Positions 40,495 through 48,819 of a stretch of DNA of 64,000 nt are shown here, in pieces. The position numbers were made by a program, and so were the translations under genes. A model generated the notes under the pieces. The model searched no databases, was not told the DNA's origin, and saw only the letters and a program-made list of their open reading frames with translations. Source of the stretch: Glutamicibacter uratoxydans (GTDB lineage Bacteria; Actinomycetota; Actinomycetes; Actinomycetales; Micrococcaceae); NCBI RefSeq assembly GCF_006539925.1, contig NZ_BJNY01000002.1:1-64000 (forward strand), read 5' to 3'. The first letter of the stretch is position 1; every line of letters starts with the position of its first letter.

Positions 40495-42819
40495 CTAGCT
40501 GTCCAGCGTCGGCCCCGGATCCTGAGTGTGCTCGACGAAACGCACCATCATGGCCTTGAAGCCCGGCGTATTCGATTCGCGGGCCACCAGATCCCTGTGC
40601 ACCAGGGCGTTGGCTTCAGGGTAGTACGCGGCAACGCAGCCCTTGGCCGTCGGGTAGGACACCAGGCGGAAGCGGTTGGCACGGCGCTCGGTGCCCTGGA
40701 ACACCGAGATGACGTCCACCAGATCGCGGTCCTTGAAGCCGGTGGCCTCCAGGTCCTCCGGGTTAATCAGGATGACCCGGCGCCCGCCCTTGATGCCGCG
40801 GTAGCGGTCGTCCAAACCGTAGAACGTGGTGTTGTACTGGTCGTGGGAACGCATCGTCTGCAGGATCAGGTGGCCTTCAGGCGCTTCCAGCGCCTCGAAT
40901 TCCGAGACGGTGAAGCGGCCGCGTCCGATGTCGGTGGCGAAGGAGCGAGTATCGCGCGGCGGGTTGGGCAGCACAAAGCCGTTCTTCTCGCGCACGCGGG
41001 TGTTGAAGTCCTCGAAGCCCGGCAGTACGCGTTCGATGTGGTCACGGATCACGTCGTAGTCCTCGGACATGGCACGCCAGTCCACCGGGTGGTCGTCGCC
41101 GAAGATCGCCTGAGCCATGCGGGCCACGATCACCGGTTCGGCCAGCAGGTGGTCGGAGACCGGAGTCAGGCGTCCGCGGGTGGACTTGATGACTGACATC
41201 GAATCTTCCACCGAAAGGAACTGCGCGCCACCCGGGTGCTTGTCGTCCTTGTCGGTGCGGCCCAGGGTTGGCAGGATCAGCGAGGTCTTGCCGTGGACTA
41301 CATGGGAGCGGTTCGGCTTGGTGGAGATGTGCACCGTCAGCTTGGCGCGCTGCATTCCAGCCTCCAGCGCTTCGGTGTCCGAGTTGGCCAGCGCGAAGTT
41401 GCCGCCCATGGAGACGAAGACGTCGATCTCGTCCTTCTCGAAGGCGTGCAGTGCTTCGGTGGAATCATAGCCGTGCGCGCGCGGGGACTCGATGCCGAAC
41501 TCGGCATCCAGTGCCTGCAGCAGCTTTTCGGTCGGCTTCTCCCAGATACCCATGGTGCGGTCGCCCTGCACATTAGAGTGGCCGCGCACCGGGCAGGCGC
41601 CGGCGCCCGGCTTGCCGAAGTTGCCCTGGAGCAGCAGCAGGTTGATGATTTCCTTCAGCGTCGGCACCGAGTGCGGCTGCTGGGTCAGGCCCAGCGCCCA
41701 GCAGATGATGGTCGCCTTGGACTTGGCCAGCACCTTGGCCACTTCGGTGATCTGGGCGCGGGTCAGGCCGGTGGCAGTTTCGGTGGCTTCCCAGTCGATG
41801 CTCTTGCGCGCTTCGCGGTATGCCTCGAAGCCGTCGGTGGCGCGCTCGATGAACTCGCGGTCCACCACGCTGCCCGGGTTCTGCTCCTCGAATTCAAAGA
41901 GCAGGTGGCCGAAGGCCTGGAAGAGCGCCAGGTCGCCGCCGACCTTGATCTGCAGGAAGTCCGTGGCGATGGGCTCGGGCTTGGCCAGCAACAGGCCCTT
42001 GACGCTCTGTGGATCCTTCAGTCCGAAGAAGCCTGCCTCCGGCAGCGGGTTGACCGCAATGATCTTGGCCCCGCGCTTGCGGGCGTCGGCCAGCGCGGAG
42101 AGCATGCGCGGGTGGTTGGTGCCGGGGTTCTGGCCCACAACGAAGATCGCTTCAGCATGGTCGAAGTCTTCCAGGGACACGGTGCCCTTGCCGATGCCGA
42201 TGGTCGGGCCCAGTGCGACGCCCGAAGACTCGTGGCACATGTTCGAGCAGTCCGGAAGGTTGTTGGTGCCCAGCGAACGCGCCAGCAGCTGGTAGATAAA
42301 CGCCGTTTCATTGGCGGTGCGCCCAGAGGTGTAGAACACGCAGCGATCCGGCGTCGTGGCGTTCACATGCTCGGCGATGGTTGAGAAGGCGTCGGCCCAG
42401 CTGATCGGGGTGTAGTGGGTTTCGCCCTCGCGGATGATCATCGGGTTGGTGATGCGCCCCTGCTTGCCCAGCCAGTACTCGGTCTTGTCGCGCAGCGCGG
42501 AGATCGGGTGCTGCTCGAACCACTCGGGGGTGACGGTGCGGGCGCTGGCTTCTTCGGCGATGGCCTTGGCGCCGTTCTCGCAGAACTCGGCAGGCTTGCG
42601 CTTGCCGGTGATGGATTCAGGCCAAGCGCATCCTGGGCAGTCGAACCCGTCGTGCTGGTTGATGCGCAGCATGGAGCGCAGGGTCCTGCTCGGACCTGCC
42701 TCCACGAAGCCGCGTTCCATGGAAACCATGACTGCCTTTAGCCCAGCCGCTGCATGAGCTGGCTCGCTGACCTTCAGGTCGTTTTCATTGATGTCCTGCT
42801 CGGGAGCGGGGCGATGCAT
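40495..42819 (-). CDS. FdhF/YdeP-family molybdopterin oxidoreductase, probable formate dehydrogenase
   Basis: A 774-residue catalytic subunit. Cys61-x2-Cys64 in DCPGCAWPE and Cys80 are candidate Fe-S ligands. The Mo-ligating residue is likely Cys195 followed by His196 in NMCHESSG, the Cys/Sec-His pair of formate dehydrogenases. Bis-MGD contacts include VVGQNPGTNHPRM and PVRGHSNVQGDRTMGI. The C-terminal molydop-binding domain ends the protein. Start 42819 has GGAGG at 6 nt; the longer frame overlaps the promoter element. FdhD lies directly upstream in the same direction, which supports formate oxidation over the poorly known YdeP acid-resistance role. No separate Fe-S or cytochrome subunit is nearby. 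Confidence 0.88.
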   Translation of the reverse strand: MHRPAPEQDINENDLKVSEPAHAAAGLKAVMVSMERGFVEAGPSRTLRSMLRINQHDGFDCPGCAWPESITGKRKPAEFCENGAKAIAEEASARTVTPEWFEQHPISALRDKTEYWLGKQGRITNPMIIREGETHYTPISWADAFSTIAEHVNATTPDRCVFYTSGRTANETAFIYQLLARSLGTNNLPDCSNMCHESSGVALGPTIGIGKGTVSLEDFDHAEAIFVVGQNPGTNHPRMLSALADARKRGAKIIAVNPLPEAGFFGLKDPQSVKGLLLAKPEPIATDFLQIKVGGDLALFQAFGHLLFEFEEQNPGSVVDREFIERATDGFEAYREARKSIDWEATETATGLTRAQITEVAKVLAKSKATIICWALGLTQQPHSVPTLKEIINLLLLQGNFGKPGAGACPVRGHSNVQGDRTMGIWEKPTEKLLQALDAEFGIESPRAHGYDSTEALHAFEKDEIDVFVSMGGNFALANSDTEALEAGMQRAKLTVHISTKPNRSHVVHGKTSLILPTLGRTDKDDKHPGGAQFLSVEDSMSVIKSTRGRLTPVSDHLLAEPVIVARMAQAIFGDDHPVDWRAMSEDYDVIRDHIERVLPGFEDFNTRVREKNGFVLPNPPRDTRSFATDIGRGRFTVSEFEALEAPEGHLILQTMRSHDQYNTTFYGLDDRYRGIKGGRRVILINPEDLEATGFKDRDLVDVISVFQGTERRANRFRLVSYPTAKGCVAAYYPEANALVHRDLVARESNTPGFKAMMVRFVEHTQDPGPTLDS

Positions 42820-42850
42820 AACGGTCCTCCATATTTTCAGGTCTGAATTC

Positions 42851-42864
42851 GTGACCCGCGTCAC
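42851..42864. promoter_or_regulatory. CRP/FNR-type palindrome before the formate dehydrogenase gene
   Basis: GTGA-CCCGCG-TCAC is a perfect GTGA-N6-TCAC core. It overlaps the 13-bp element shared with fdhD and lies just after the AT-rich candidate -10. Confidence 0.5.
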
Positions 42865-42872
42865 TGATATAT
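42860..42872 (-). promoter_or_regulatory. 13-bp shared promoter element, copy 1 (dehydrogenase gene)
   Basis: ATATATCAGTGAC on the minus strand lies 41-53 nt before the dehydrogenase ATG and is identical to the copy before fdhD. TATATC probably serves as the -10. Confidence 0.6.
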
Positions 42873-42882
42873 AAGTCTAATG

Positions 42883-43713
42883 CTACGCGCTGACGACGCG
42901 ATCCGCATGCGTATAAATATTTACGCTGTGCCCGCGCGAGAACGCAGCAAGCGTCAACCCGGTTTCATCCGCCAGATCAACCGCCAACGACGATGGCGCG
43001 CTGACCGCCGTCAGCACCGGAATGCCTGCCATCGCGGCCTTCTGCACCAGCTCAAAAGAAGCCCGCCCGGAGACCTGCAGTACCGTATCCTGCAATGGAA
43101 GCCGGCCCTCGCGCAGCGCGGCGCCCAGCACCTTGTCCACAGCGTTGTGCCGGCCAACGTCTTCGCGCAGGATCAGCAGTTCGCCGGCAGTGGAGAACAG
43201 CCCGGCGGCATGAACGCCGCCGGTAGTTGAAAACAGCTGCTGGGATTCACGCAGGGTATCCGGCATATCCAACAGCGTATCCAATTCAACTCGCCCCATC
43301 GAGGGCTCAAGGGTGAAAACAGATTTCTTGCGCACCTCGTCGATGGAGTTGGTGCCGCAGATGCCGCAGGCAGAGCTGGTGACCACATTGCGCGCCGCCG
43401 TCAGATCGGGGGCTGACGCGCCGAAGCCCAGCTGCACCTCGATGACGTTGTAGGTCTGGTTTCCCTCTTCGTCGGTGCCCATGCAGTAGCGCATGGCCAC
43501 CAGATGCTCCGGCTTGGCGACGATCCCCTCGGCAAGCAGGAAGCCTGCCACCAGGTCGAAGTCGTCACCCGGGGTGCGCATGGAAGTAGTGAACGAGGTA
43601 TGGCCAAAGCGGATCTCAAGAGGTTCCTCGCCGGCCAATTTCTCCTCCCGCGCCCGGACTACTCCATCTCGGGTAGCGCGAACCACGCGCCGGCGGACGA
43701 TCTTGCGTCCCAT
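42883..43713 (-). CDS. fdhD: Formate dehydrogenase accessory sulfurtransferase FdhD
   Basis: A 276-residue sulfur carrier that passes sulfur from a cysteine desulfurase to the Mo cofactor of formate dehydrogenase. The conserved Cys116-Gly-Ile-Cys119 (SACGICG) is present, with GGVHAAGLFS, REDVGRHNAVDKVLG and SGRASFELVQKA motifs. It is upstream of its probable client, the FdhF/YdeP-type enzyme, with 63 nt between. AAGGGAG lies about 6 nt before the ATG. Confidence 0.95.
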   Translation of the reverse strand: MGRKIVRRRVVRATRDGVVRAREEKLAGEEPLEIRFGHTSFTTSMRTPGDDFDLVAGFLLAEGIVAKPEHLVAMRYCMGTDEEGNQTYNVIEVQLGFGASAPDLTAARNVVTSSACGICGTNSIDEVRKKSVFTLEPSMGRVELDTLLDMPDTLRESQQLFSTTGGVHAAGLFSTAGELLILREDVGRHNAVDKVLGAALREGRLPLQDTVLQVSGRASFELVQKAAMAGIPVLTAVSAPSSLAVDLADETGLTLAAFSRGHSVNIYTHADRVVSA

Positions 43714-43751
43714 TATGCTCCCTTGCCTACAATCCTCAGTGATTCGAGTGT

Positions 43752-43764
43752 GTCACTGATATAT
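43752..43764 (-). promoter_or_regulatory. 13-bp shared promoter element, copy 2 (fdhD)
   Basis: ATATATCAGTGAC (minus strand) lies 39-51 nt before the fdhD ATG, nearly the same distance as copy 1 from its gene. Confidence 0.6.
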
Positions 43765-43805
43765 CTGAAGCGCAAAGATATCAGCACACGACAAATAATT
43801 AATCT

Positions 43806-43811
43806 TAGAAT
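43806..43811 (+). promoter_or_regulatory. -10 hexamer TAGAAT for a leaderless GNAT gene
   Basis: TAGAAT ends 6 nt before the ATG at 43818, so transcription should start on the start codon. No ribosome site. Confidence 0.55.
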
Positions 43812-43817
43812 TCTCAC

Positions 43818-44609
43818 ATGACGGATTCAGCCGCCTATCTGGCGCTCTACGATCAACAGCTCCGCACCGATGCCGAAACCCCCAGCGCCCTGCATGTCCA
43901 GATGCTGTCAACGCTGCGCCTGGTCACCTTTGCCGGAGGCCAGGGCTTCATCACCTACCCGCGCTTCGACGGCTCCGAAACCATCCCCCTGGCCGATCTT
44001 GTTGCTCCGGCACTCGAGTACTTCAAAGCCCAGCCGCAGATCACCAGCGTGGAATTCAAAACCCGCGGCCACGACATCGCCCCGGGGCTCGACCGCCAGC
44101 TGGTCGCCCACGGGTTCATTGCCCAAGAACCTGAATCAATCATGATCGGACCGCTGGAATCGCTGGTATCGGAGGAACCAACCCCGCCCGGCGTGGAGCT
44201 TCGTTCCATCACCAGCGAAGCCGATGTCATCGCCATGTCCACGATGCTCAGCGAGGTCTTCGAGGAACCCTATGATCCACGCATTGCCCAGTCGCTGAGT
44301 GCGCGGCTGGCGACCAAGGACGGAATGCAGCTGTGGGTTGCCAGCGTCAACGGGCGCATGGTCGGAGCCGGCCGGCTGGAACCGGTGCGCGGCACGCAGT
44401 TCGTAGGGCTGTGGGGCGGCGGGGTGCTCAAGGAATTCCGCAGCCGCGGCATCTACCGCGCGCTGACATCCATCCGGGCCAAATCAGCAGTTGATTCAGG
44501 TTATAAATACGTCCACAGCGACTCCACGGAATACTCGAGGCCCATTCTGGAACGCAACGGTCTGCTCAAAGTCTCGACAACCACGCCCTATGAGTGGAAG
44601 CGCCCCTAG
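43818..44609 (+). CDS. GNAT family N-acetyltransferase
   Basis: A 263-residue protein with a divergent N-terminal half (1-125) and a C-terminal GNAT domain. Segments: VELRSITSEADVIAM, LWVASVNGRMVGAGRLEPV and the acetyl-CoA loop in GGGVLKEFRSRGIYRALTSIRA. The longer N-terminus recalls two-domain GNATs where one half has lost the cofactor site. Substrate unknown. Divergent from fdhD. Confidence 0.82.
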   Translation: MTDSAAYLALYDQQLRTDAETPSALHVQMLSTLRLVTFAGGQGFITYPRFDGSETIPLADLVAPALEYFKAQPQITSVEFKTRGHDIAPGLDRQLVAHGFIAQEPESIMIGPLESLVSEEPTPPGVELRSITSEADVIAMSTMLSEVFEEPYDPRIAQSLSARLATKDGMQLWVASVNGRMVGAGRLEPVRGTQFVGLWGGGVLKEFRSRGIYRALTSIRAKSAVDSGYKYVHSDSTEYSRPILERNGLLKVSTTTPYEWKRP

Positions 44610-44615
44610 CTGCGC

Positions 44616-45383
44616 CTAGCTCCGCGGCAGGGTTTGCATTATTGAGAATTCAGCACCTGTGGGGTCTTTGATTACTGCCATGCGCCCGAAGGGCGAGTCG
44701 CTGGCGGCGCGGACTATCTGTGCGCCAAGTTTCACTGCCAGTTCTACCGTCGCATCGGCGTTGGCCACCGCGAAGTAGGTGCGCCAACCCGGCTCGGGGT
44801 CGTTCTGGCCTGAGATGTCGAAAATTCCTGCCTTGGCGTCCGCCCCTTGCCTGAAGCTTTGGTACCGGAACTGGTCCGTGTCCGAAATGGGGTACAGCTC
44901 CCAAGCCAAGGCCGCCCGGTAGAAGCGGGTGGCTGCGGCAAATGACGTGGTGTGCAATTCGTTCCAGATCCGGGTTCCAGGCCGGCCCGTGGCGGTGGTC
45001 AGTATTGGGTGGATTGACTGCCACAGGCCAACACCGACACCGCTGGGATCACCCACTACGGCAACCGTGCCGTCATGCTCGGTGACGGTTGGCTCCAGAT
45101 ACACCACTCCCCCGTGCATTTGGACCGAAAATACCGCGGCGTGGATGTCTGCAACATTCAGATAGGTGGTCCATACGTCAGCCAATTGGTGCACCTGGTC
45201 GTTATGCAGCAGCCCGGTGACCGGCTTGCCGTCAAGCCGCATTTCCACCACCGCTGAATTTCTCGACTTTTCGCTGGGCTCCCAGCCAAACAATGCACCA
45301 TAGAACTCGATGGCCCGCTCCACGTCGCTGGTCAGCAGGTCAACCCAACAGGGCTCCGCAGCTGGCGGCTCAAATCCCGGCAT
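44616..45383 (-). CDS. Two-domain VOC (glyoxalase/bleomycin resistance) family protein
   Basis: A 255-residue protein with tandem VOC domains (about 10-125 and 135-250), each with the beta-alpha-beta3 pattern and a conserved C-terminal Glu-containing strand (VVGDPSGVGVGLWQ, VIKDPTGAEFSIMQ). Starts WVDLLTSDVERAIEFYGALFGWE and ELHTTSFAAATRFYRAALAWE are typical of SgaA-like or hydroxylase-associated VOC proteins. I start at the Met at 45383, where the domain begins; no strong ribosome site is present. Substrate unknown. Confidence 0.8.
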   Translation of the reverse strand: MPGFEPPAAEPCWVDLLTSDVERAIEFYGALFGWEPSEKSRNSAVVEMRLDGKPVTGLLHNDQVHQLADVWTTYLNVADIHAAVFSVQMHGGVVYLEPTVTEHDGTVAVVGDPSGVGVGLWQSIHPILTTATGRPGTRIWNELHTTSFAAATRFYRAALAWELYPISDTDQFRYQSFRQGADAKAGIFDISGQNDPEPGWRTYFAVANADATVELAVKLGAQIVRAASDSPFGRMAVIKDPTGAEFSIMQTLPRS

Positions 45384-45577
45384 CACAAACCCGATTTCAT
45401 CAATGATCAAGTTCCTAAGGCCGAGTTTAGGCTTGCGGCCCCTTGGGAGCAACGGCAGATTTTCCCAGCTTCTTTCCCCAAAACGAAACTAGATGCCTTG
45501 AATTGATACGCAGTTCCACTAAAGTTGTTTGTGACACAGCACACACTCGCATTTTGCGCTGAAATCAGGAGCCTCCC

Positions 45578-47131
45578 ATGCTTTCTTCGACGTCCAACGT
45601 CACGCTGTCCGTAGCCGCAATCCTCGCTGAAAGCGCCAAACGCCACCGGGACCTGCCAGCAGTGACAGTGAATGGGCAGAGCACCAGTTACGGCCAGCTC
45701 TGGGAAGAAACCCGGGCCTACGCCGGCGCGCTGCGTAACCAGGGAATCGGCGAATCAGACCGGGTGGCAGTGTTGATTCCCAACGTCACCGATTTTGCCC
45801 GCGTCTACTATGCGATCCTGTCGCTGGGTGCCGTCGTGGTTCCAATCCATGCCCTGCTCAAGCGCAATGAGATCTCCTATGTTTTGGAAGACTCGGGTAC
45901 CAAGCTGCTGGTCTGCGCCGCACCGCTGCTGGGCGAAGGCGCAGCCGGAGCACTGAACTCCGGCATCGACACCCTGAGCGTGCTCGCCCCGGTAGAGCTG
46001 GGAAGCACCAGGCTTGAAGACCTGGCAGCCCAGGCCGAGCCAATCGACACCTACTTGCCGCGCAAGCCTGAAGACATCGCCACGATCCTGTACACCTCGG
46101 GAACCACCGGCAAGCCCAAGGGAGCGCTCGGCACCCACATTGCACTGGTCGAGCAGACCAACACGCTGCTGCTGGACACGATTGACATGCGCCGCGGCGA
46201 CCGGCTGTTCGGCGGGCTGCCGCTCTTCCACACCTTCGGCCAGACCACGGTGCTCAACGCAGGCCTGCGCGTGGGTGCAGAAATCATGCTGCTGCCGAAG
46301 TTCACCGCAGAAGGCGCGCTCGACTTGGTCCTGGACGAGGACATCAACATCTTCTTCGGCGTTCCCACCATGTATGTTGCGCTGCTCGAAGCAGGCAAGA
46401 AGCGCAGCGAATCCCCGAAGAACCTGCGCTTTGCCATCTCCGGCGGAGCCTCACTGCCGGTCTCGATCCTGTCGGCCTTTGAGGAGCGCTTCGGGGCCCC
46501 GATCCACGAGGGCTATGGCCTGACCGAAACCTCGCCGGTGGCCTGCTTCAACCATGTGGGCCGCACTCCGCAGCCGGGCACTGTCGGCACCCCGATCTGG
46601 GGTGTGGACGTGGAGATCGCCGATCCCGCCTACCCGGATTCGATCAAGCTGCTGCCGCGCGGCGAATTGGGCGAGATCGTAGTGCGCGGCCACAACCTCT
46701 TCGCCGGCTACCTCAACCGCCCCGAAGCCACCAAGGAAGCTGTAGTCGACGGCTGGTTCCGCACCGGAGATTTGGGCACCAAGGACGAGGATGACTACGT
46801 TCGCATCCTGGACCGCACCAAGGACATGATCCTGCGCAACGGCTACAACGTGTACCCGCGCGAGGTTGAAGAAGTCTTGATCAGCCACCCGGAAATCTCG
46901 AATGCCGCCGTCTACGGCATCCCGCATGAAACCCACGGACAGGAAATTGCAGCCTCCGTAACCCTGCAGGTTGGCTCCACGCTGGATGCCAAAGCAATCC
47001 AAACCTGGATCAGCGAGCAGATCGCGGCCTACAAGTACCCGCGCATCATCGAGATCGTGCAGGAATTCCCACTGGGGCCAAGCGGCAAAATCCTCAAGCG
47101 CGAGCTGGTGGCAAAGCATTCCGACAAGTAG
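45578..47131 (+). CDS. Long-chain fatty acid / acyl-CoA ligase (AMP-binding)
   Basis: A 517-residue ANL-family enzyme that adenylates a carboxylate and transfers it to CoA. The P-loop is YTSGTTGKPKGALGTH, the A5 motif GYGLTETSP, the A8 hinge FRTGDLGTKDEDDYVRILDRTKDMIL and the A10 lysine in PLGPSGKILKREL. It resembles the class annotated as long-chain-fatty-acid-CoA ligase in actinobacteria; the substrate chain length is not certain. CAGGAGCC gives a good ribosome site. Single gene with terminator. Confidence 0.9.
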   Translation: MLSSTSNVTLSVAAILAESAKRHRDLPAVTVNGQSTSYGQLWEETRAYAGALRNQGIGESDRVAVLIPNVTDFARVYYAILSLGAVVVPIHALLKRNEISYVLEDSGTKLLVCAAPLLGEGAAGALNSGIDTLSVLAPVELGSTRLEDLAAQAEPIDTYLPRKPEDIATILYTSGTTGKPKGALGTHIALVEQTNTLLLDTIDMRRGDRLFGGLPLFHTFGQTTVLNAGLRVGAEIMLLPKFTAEGALDLVLDEDINIFFGVPTMYVALLEAGKKRSESPKNLRFAISGGASLPVSILSAFEERFGAPIHEGYGLTETSPVACFNHVGRTPQPGTVGTPIWGVDVEIADPAYPDSIKLLPRGELGEIVVRGHNLFAGYLNRPEATKEAVVDGWFRTGDLGTKDEDDYVRILDRTKDMILRNGYNVYPREVEEVLISHPEISNAAVYGIPHETHGQEIAASVTLQVGSTLDAKAIQTWISEQIAAYKYPRIIEIVQEFPLGPSGKILKRELVAKHSDK

Positions 47132-47138
47132 CTGTAGC

Positions 47139-47180
47139 GAAAGAAGGTGCATTTTGCTCATGCAGAATGCACCTTCTTTC
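47139..47180. terminator. Terminator after the acyl-CoA ligase gene
   Basis: A 15-bp perfect stem (47139-47153 with 47166-47180) with purine/pyrimidine-rich foot GAAAGAAGG/CCTTCTTTC and 12-nt loop between convergent genes. Confidence 0.85.
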
Positions 47181-47198
47181 TGTCACTTGTCTTGAGTC

Positions 47199-48167
47199 CT
47201 AGGGATTGGTCTCTCCCTCTTCTTGGTCAGGATGGGTCGAAGTTCGTGTCGATTCCGGGGCAGAATCAACTTTGGAATACTTGATATAGCTCTGCCCAGT
47301 CACTTCGTTTTTCCCAAATCCCAAAATTGCGGCCGTTGAGATGTCGCGGCTTCCAATAATCTGGCCGGTCCCAGGATCAACAATCAGTTCTTCTCGCATC
47401 CCCATACGCAGGGGTTCTGTACGGCCGATTGATACGCCAACACGCCCGTCTTTCGTCGTCACGTCTTTAGTAGCGGTTACTCCCGGAACTTTAGACAGCG
47501 CGTCATAGAAGGCTCCGCGTTGCGCGGCGGGAACCAGACCAGTACGCAACGCGTCCGTCAGTCGAACGAAATTGTTCTCGTCCCGGGATAGCGAGCCTCC
47601 GCTGTACGTTGAATCTACATAGTCATAAAGTGTCTGCCCGCTCGTGGCTTGCTTGAGCATCGTATTCAGCCAGGAAAAATCGCCAGATTCGAATGCGCCA
47701 TCCACAGCTCGCTGGACATCGTTGGGTGAGCCATGCGCAATGTATTCGAAAGCCCACTGGGCCTTTGCATTTCCTGGCTTGTAGAAGTTGATGACTCTCT
47801 CCTCGTCCGGGACACAGTGTTCACTGCCATCATCAGCTGCTGTACATGCCAGCCAAAATCCGTGGGTTTCCACCTTGAGAAATTCATTCTTGTCCGGCAC
47901 AACATCCGAGTAATTCTTGGCAATGCTAGATAGCCCATGGAGGATTTCTGTGGCTTGTGCGCTCGATGCGCTTTGCTGAATCGCTGCTGTTGCGGTCAAC
48001 GCCACGATCATCGTGGCAGTCAATCCCCATGCCGTGTTGCGCCGTACTCGCCGCGGCCGAGAGGAAGTCTTTGCCGAGCGTGCACCGACCGCGTCCATGT
48101 TTGCCATGTGTTCCAGCTGCGCCTGCAGCTCATCGGATCGTTCTTGGTTGAAGACTGGGGTTTTCAT
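47199..48167 (-). CDS. Membrane-anchored partner of an ECF sigma factor (CU044_5270-like)
   Basis: A 322-residue protein: a short inside region (about 1-42, basic SRPRRVRRN), one TM at about 45-65 (GLTATMIVALTATAAI), then a large outside domain with FWLACTAADDGSEHCVPDEERVINFYKP, a long helical section, and a C-terminal GMREELIVDPGTGQIIGSRD strand pair. This layout and the position directly after an ECF sigma gene match proteins annotated CU044_5270 family, which may act as anti-sigma or sensor. The ATG overlaps the sigma stop by 4 nt. The classical zinc anti-sigma motif is not seen. Confidence 0.78.
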   Translation of the reverse strand: MKTPVFNQERSDELQAQLEHMANMDAVGARSAKTSSRPRRVRRNTAWGLTATMIVALTATAAIQQSASSAQATEILHGLSSIAKNYSDVVPDKNEFLKVETHGFWLACTAADDGSEHCVPDEERVINFYKPGNAKAQWAFEYIAHGSPNDVQRAVDGAFESGDFSWLNTMLKQATSGQTLYDYVDSTYSGGSLSRDENNFVRLTDALRTGLVPAAQRGAFYDALSKVPGVTATKDVTTKDGRVGVSIGRTEPLRMGMREELIVDPGTGQIIGSRDISTAAILGFGKNEVTGQSYIKYSKVDSAPESTRTSTHPDQEEGETNP

Positions 48168-48772
48168 CTCGATGACCTTTCGGACAAGGAAGGAATGGGA
48201 GTCGACGGCAGCTGGGTATGCGCCAGCAAGCCTGCCAGTTTGGTTTTGGCCCGTGACAATCTTGACTTCACAGTGCCTTGCGGGATCTTCAGCACCTGCG
48301 CAGCTTGGGCCACCGACAGCTCCTGGATAATGCACAGCGTGAGCACGTCGCGCGAGGCGGCGCTCAATTGGCTGAATGCTGCGCGGATCTGCTCAGCCTG
48401 CCGCGAGGTCGCCAAATCATCGGTGAGTTCTTCAACGAAGTCATGGACCTTGGCCGGTGGCGGAAGCTGGGACAGGAAGTGCTTGTAGCGCCGCTGCTGC
48501 CGGTTCTGGTTGCGCAGCGTGTAGTTGGTAGTGACCAGCAGCCAGGCGAGGCAGGAGTCATCCACCAAGCGGATGCTTTCGCGTTTTCGCCAGGCCTCGT
48601 AGAAGACCATCGCGGTGGCTTCCTCTGCCAAAGACGCATCTTGAAGAACTCCGTAGGCATGGCGGAACACTCGGTCCCGATGCCGGGTGAAGATCTCACC
48701 GAATCTGTTCCCGTGCCCTGCCAGGGCTTGGGCCAGCAGCTGCCGGTCGGTGTCCGGCACATCGTTGTTCAT
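48164..48772 (-). CDS. ECF RNA polymerase sigma factor
   Basis: A 202-residue sigma factor with region 2 at about 20-95 (IFTRHRDRVFRHAYGVLQDASLAEEATAMVFYEAWRKRESI) and region 4 at about 130-185 (LSAASRDVLTLCIIQELSVAQAAQVLKIPQGTVKSRLSRAKTKL). It forms a coupled pair with the membrane protein gene downstream. An ECF-type element GGAACC lies before it, so it may transcribe its own operon. Confidence 0.9.
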   Translation of the reverse strand: MNNDVPDTDRQLLAQALAGHGNRFGEIFTRHRDRVFRHAYGVLQDASLAEEATAMVFYEAWRKRESIRLVDDSCLAWLLVTTNYTLRNQNRQQRRYKHFLSQLPPPAKVHDFVEELTDDLATSRQAEQIRAAFSQLSAASRDVLTLCIIQELSVAQAAQVLKIPQGTVKSRLSRAKTKLAGLLAHTQLPSTPIPSLSERSSR

Positions 48773-48778
48773 ACCCTG

Positions 48779-48805
48779 GAATGTCCGCGGGAGGTTTTCG
48801 GTTCC
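48779..48805 (-). promoter_or_regulatory. Candidate ECF-type promoter
   Basis: On the minus strand GGAACC (48800-48805) is followed after 16 nt by CATTCC, ahead of the sigma ATG at 48772. GGAAC is the usual ECF -35; the -10 match is weak. Confidence 0.4.
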
Positions 48806-48819
48806 CTTTATTTTTCCTT

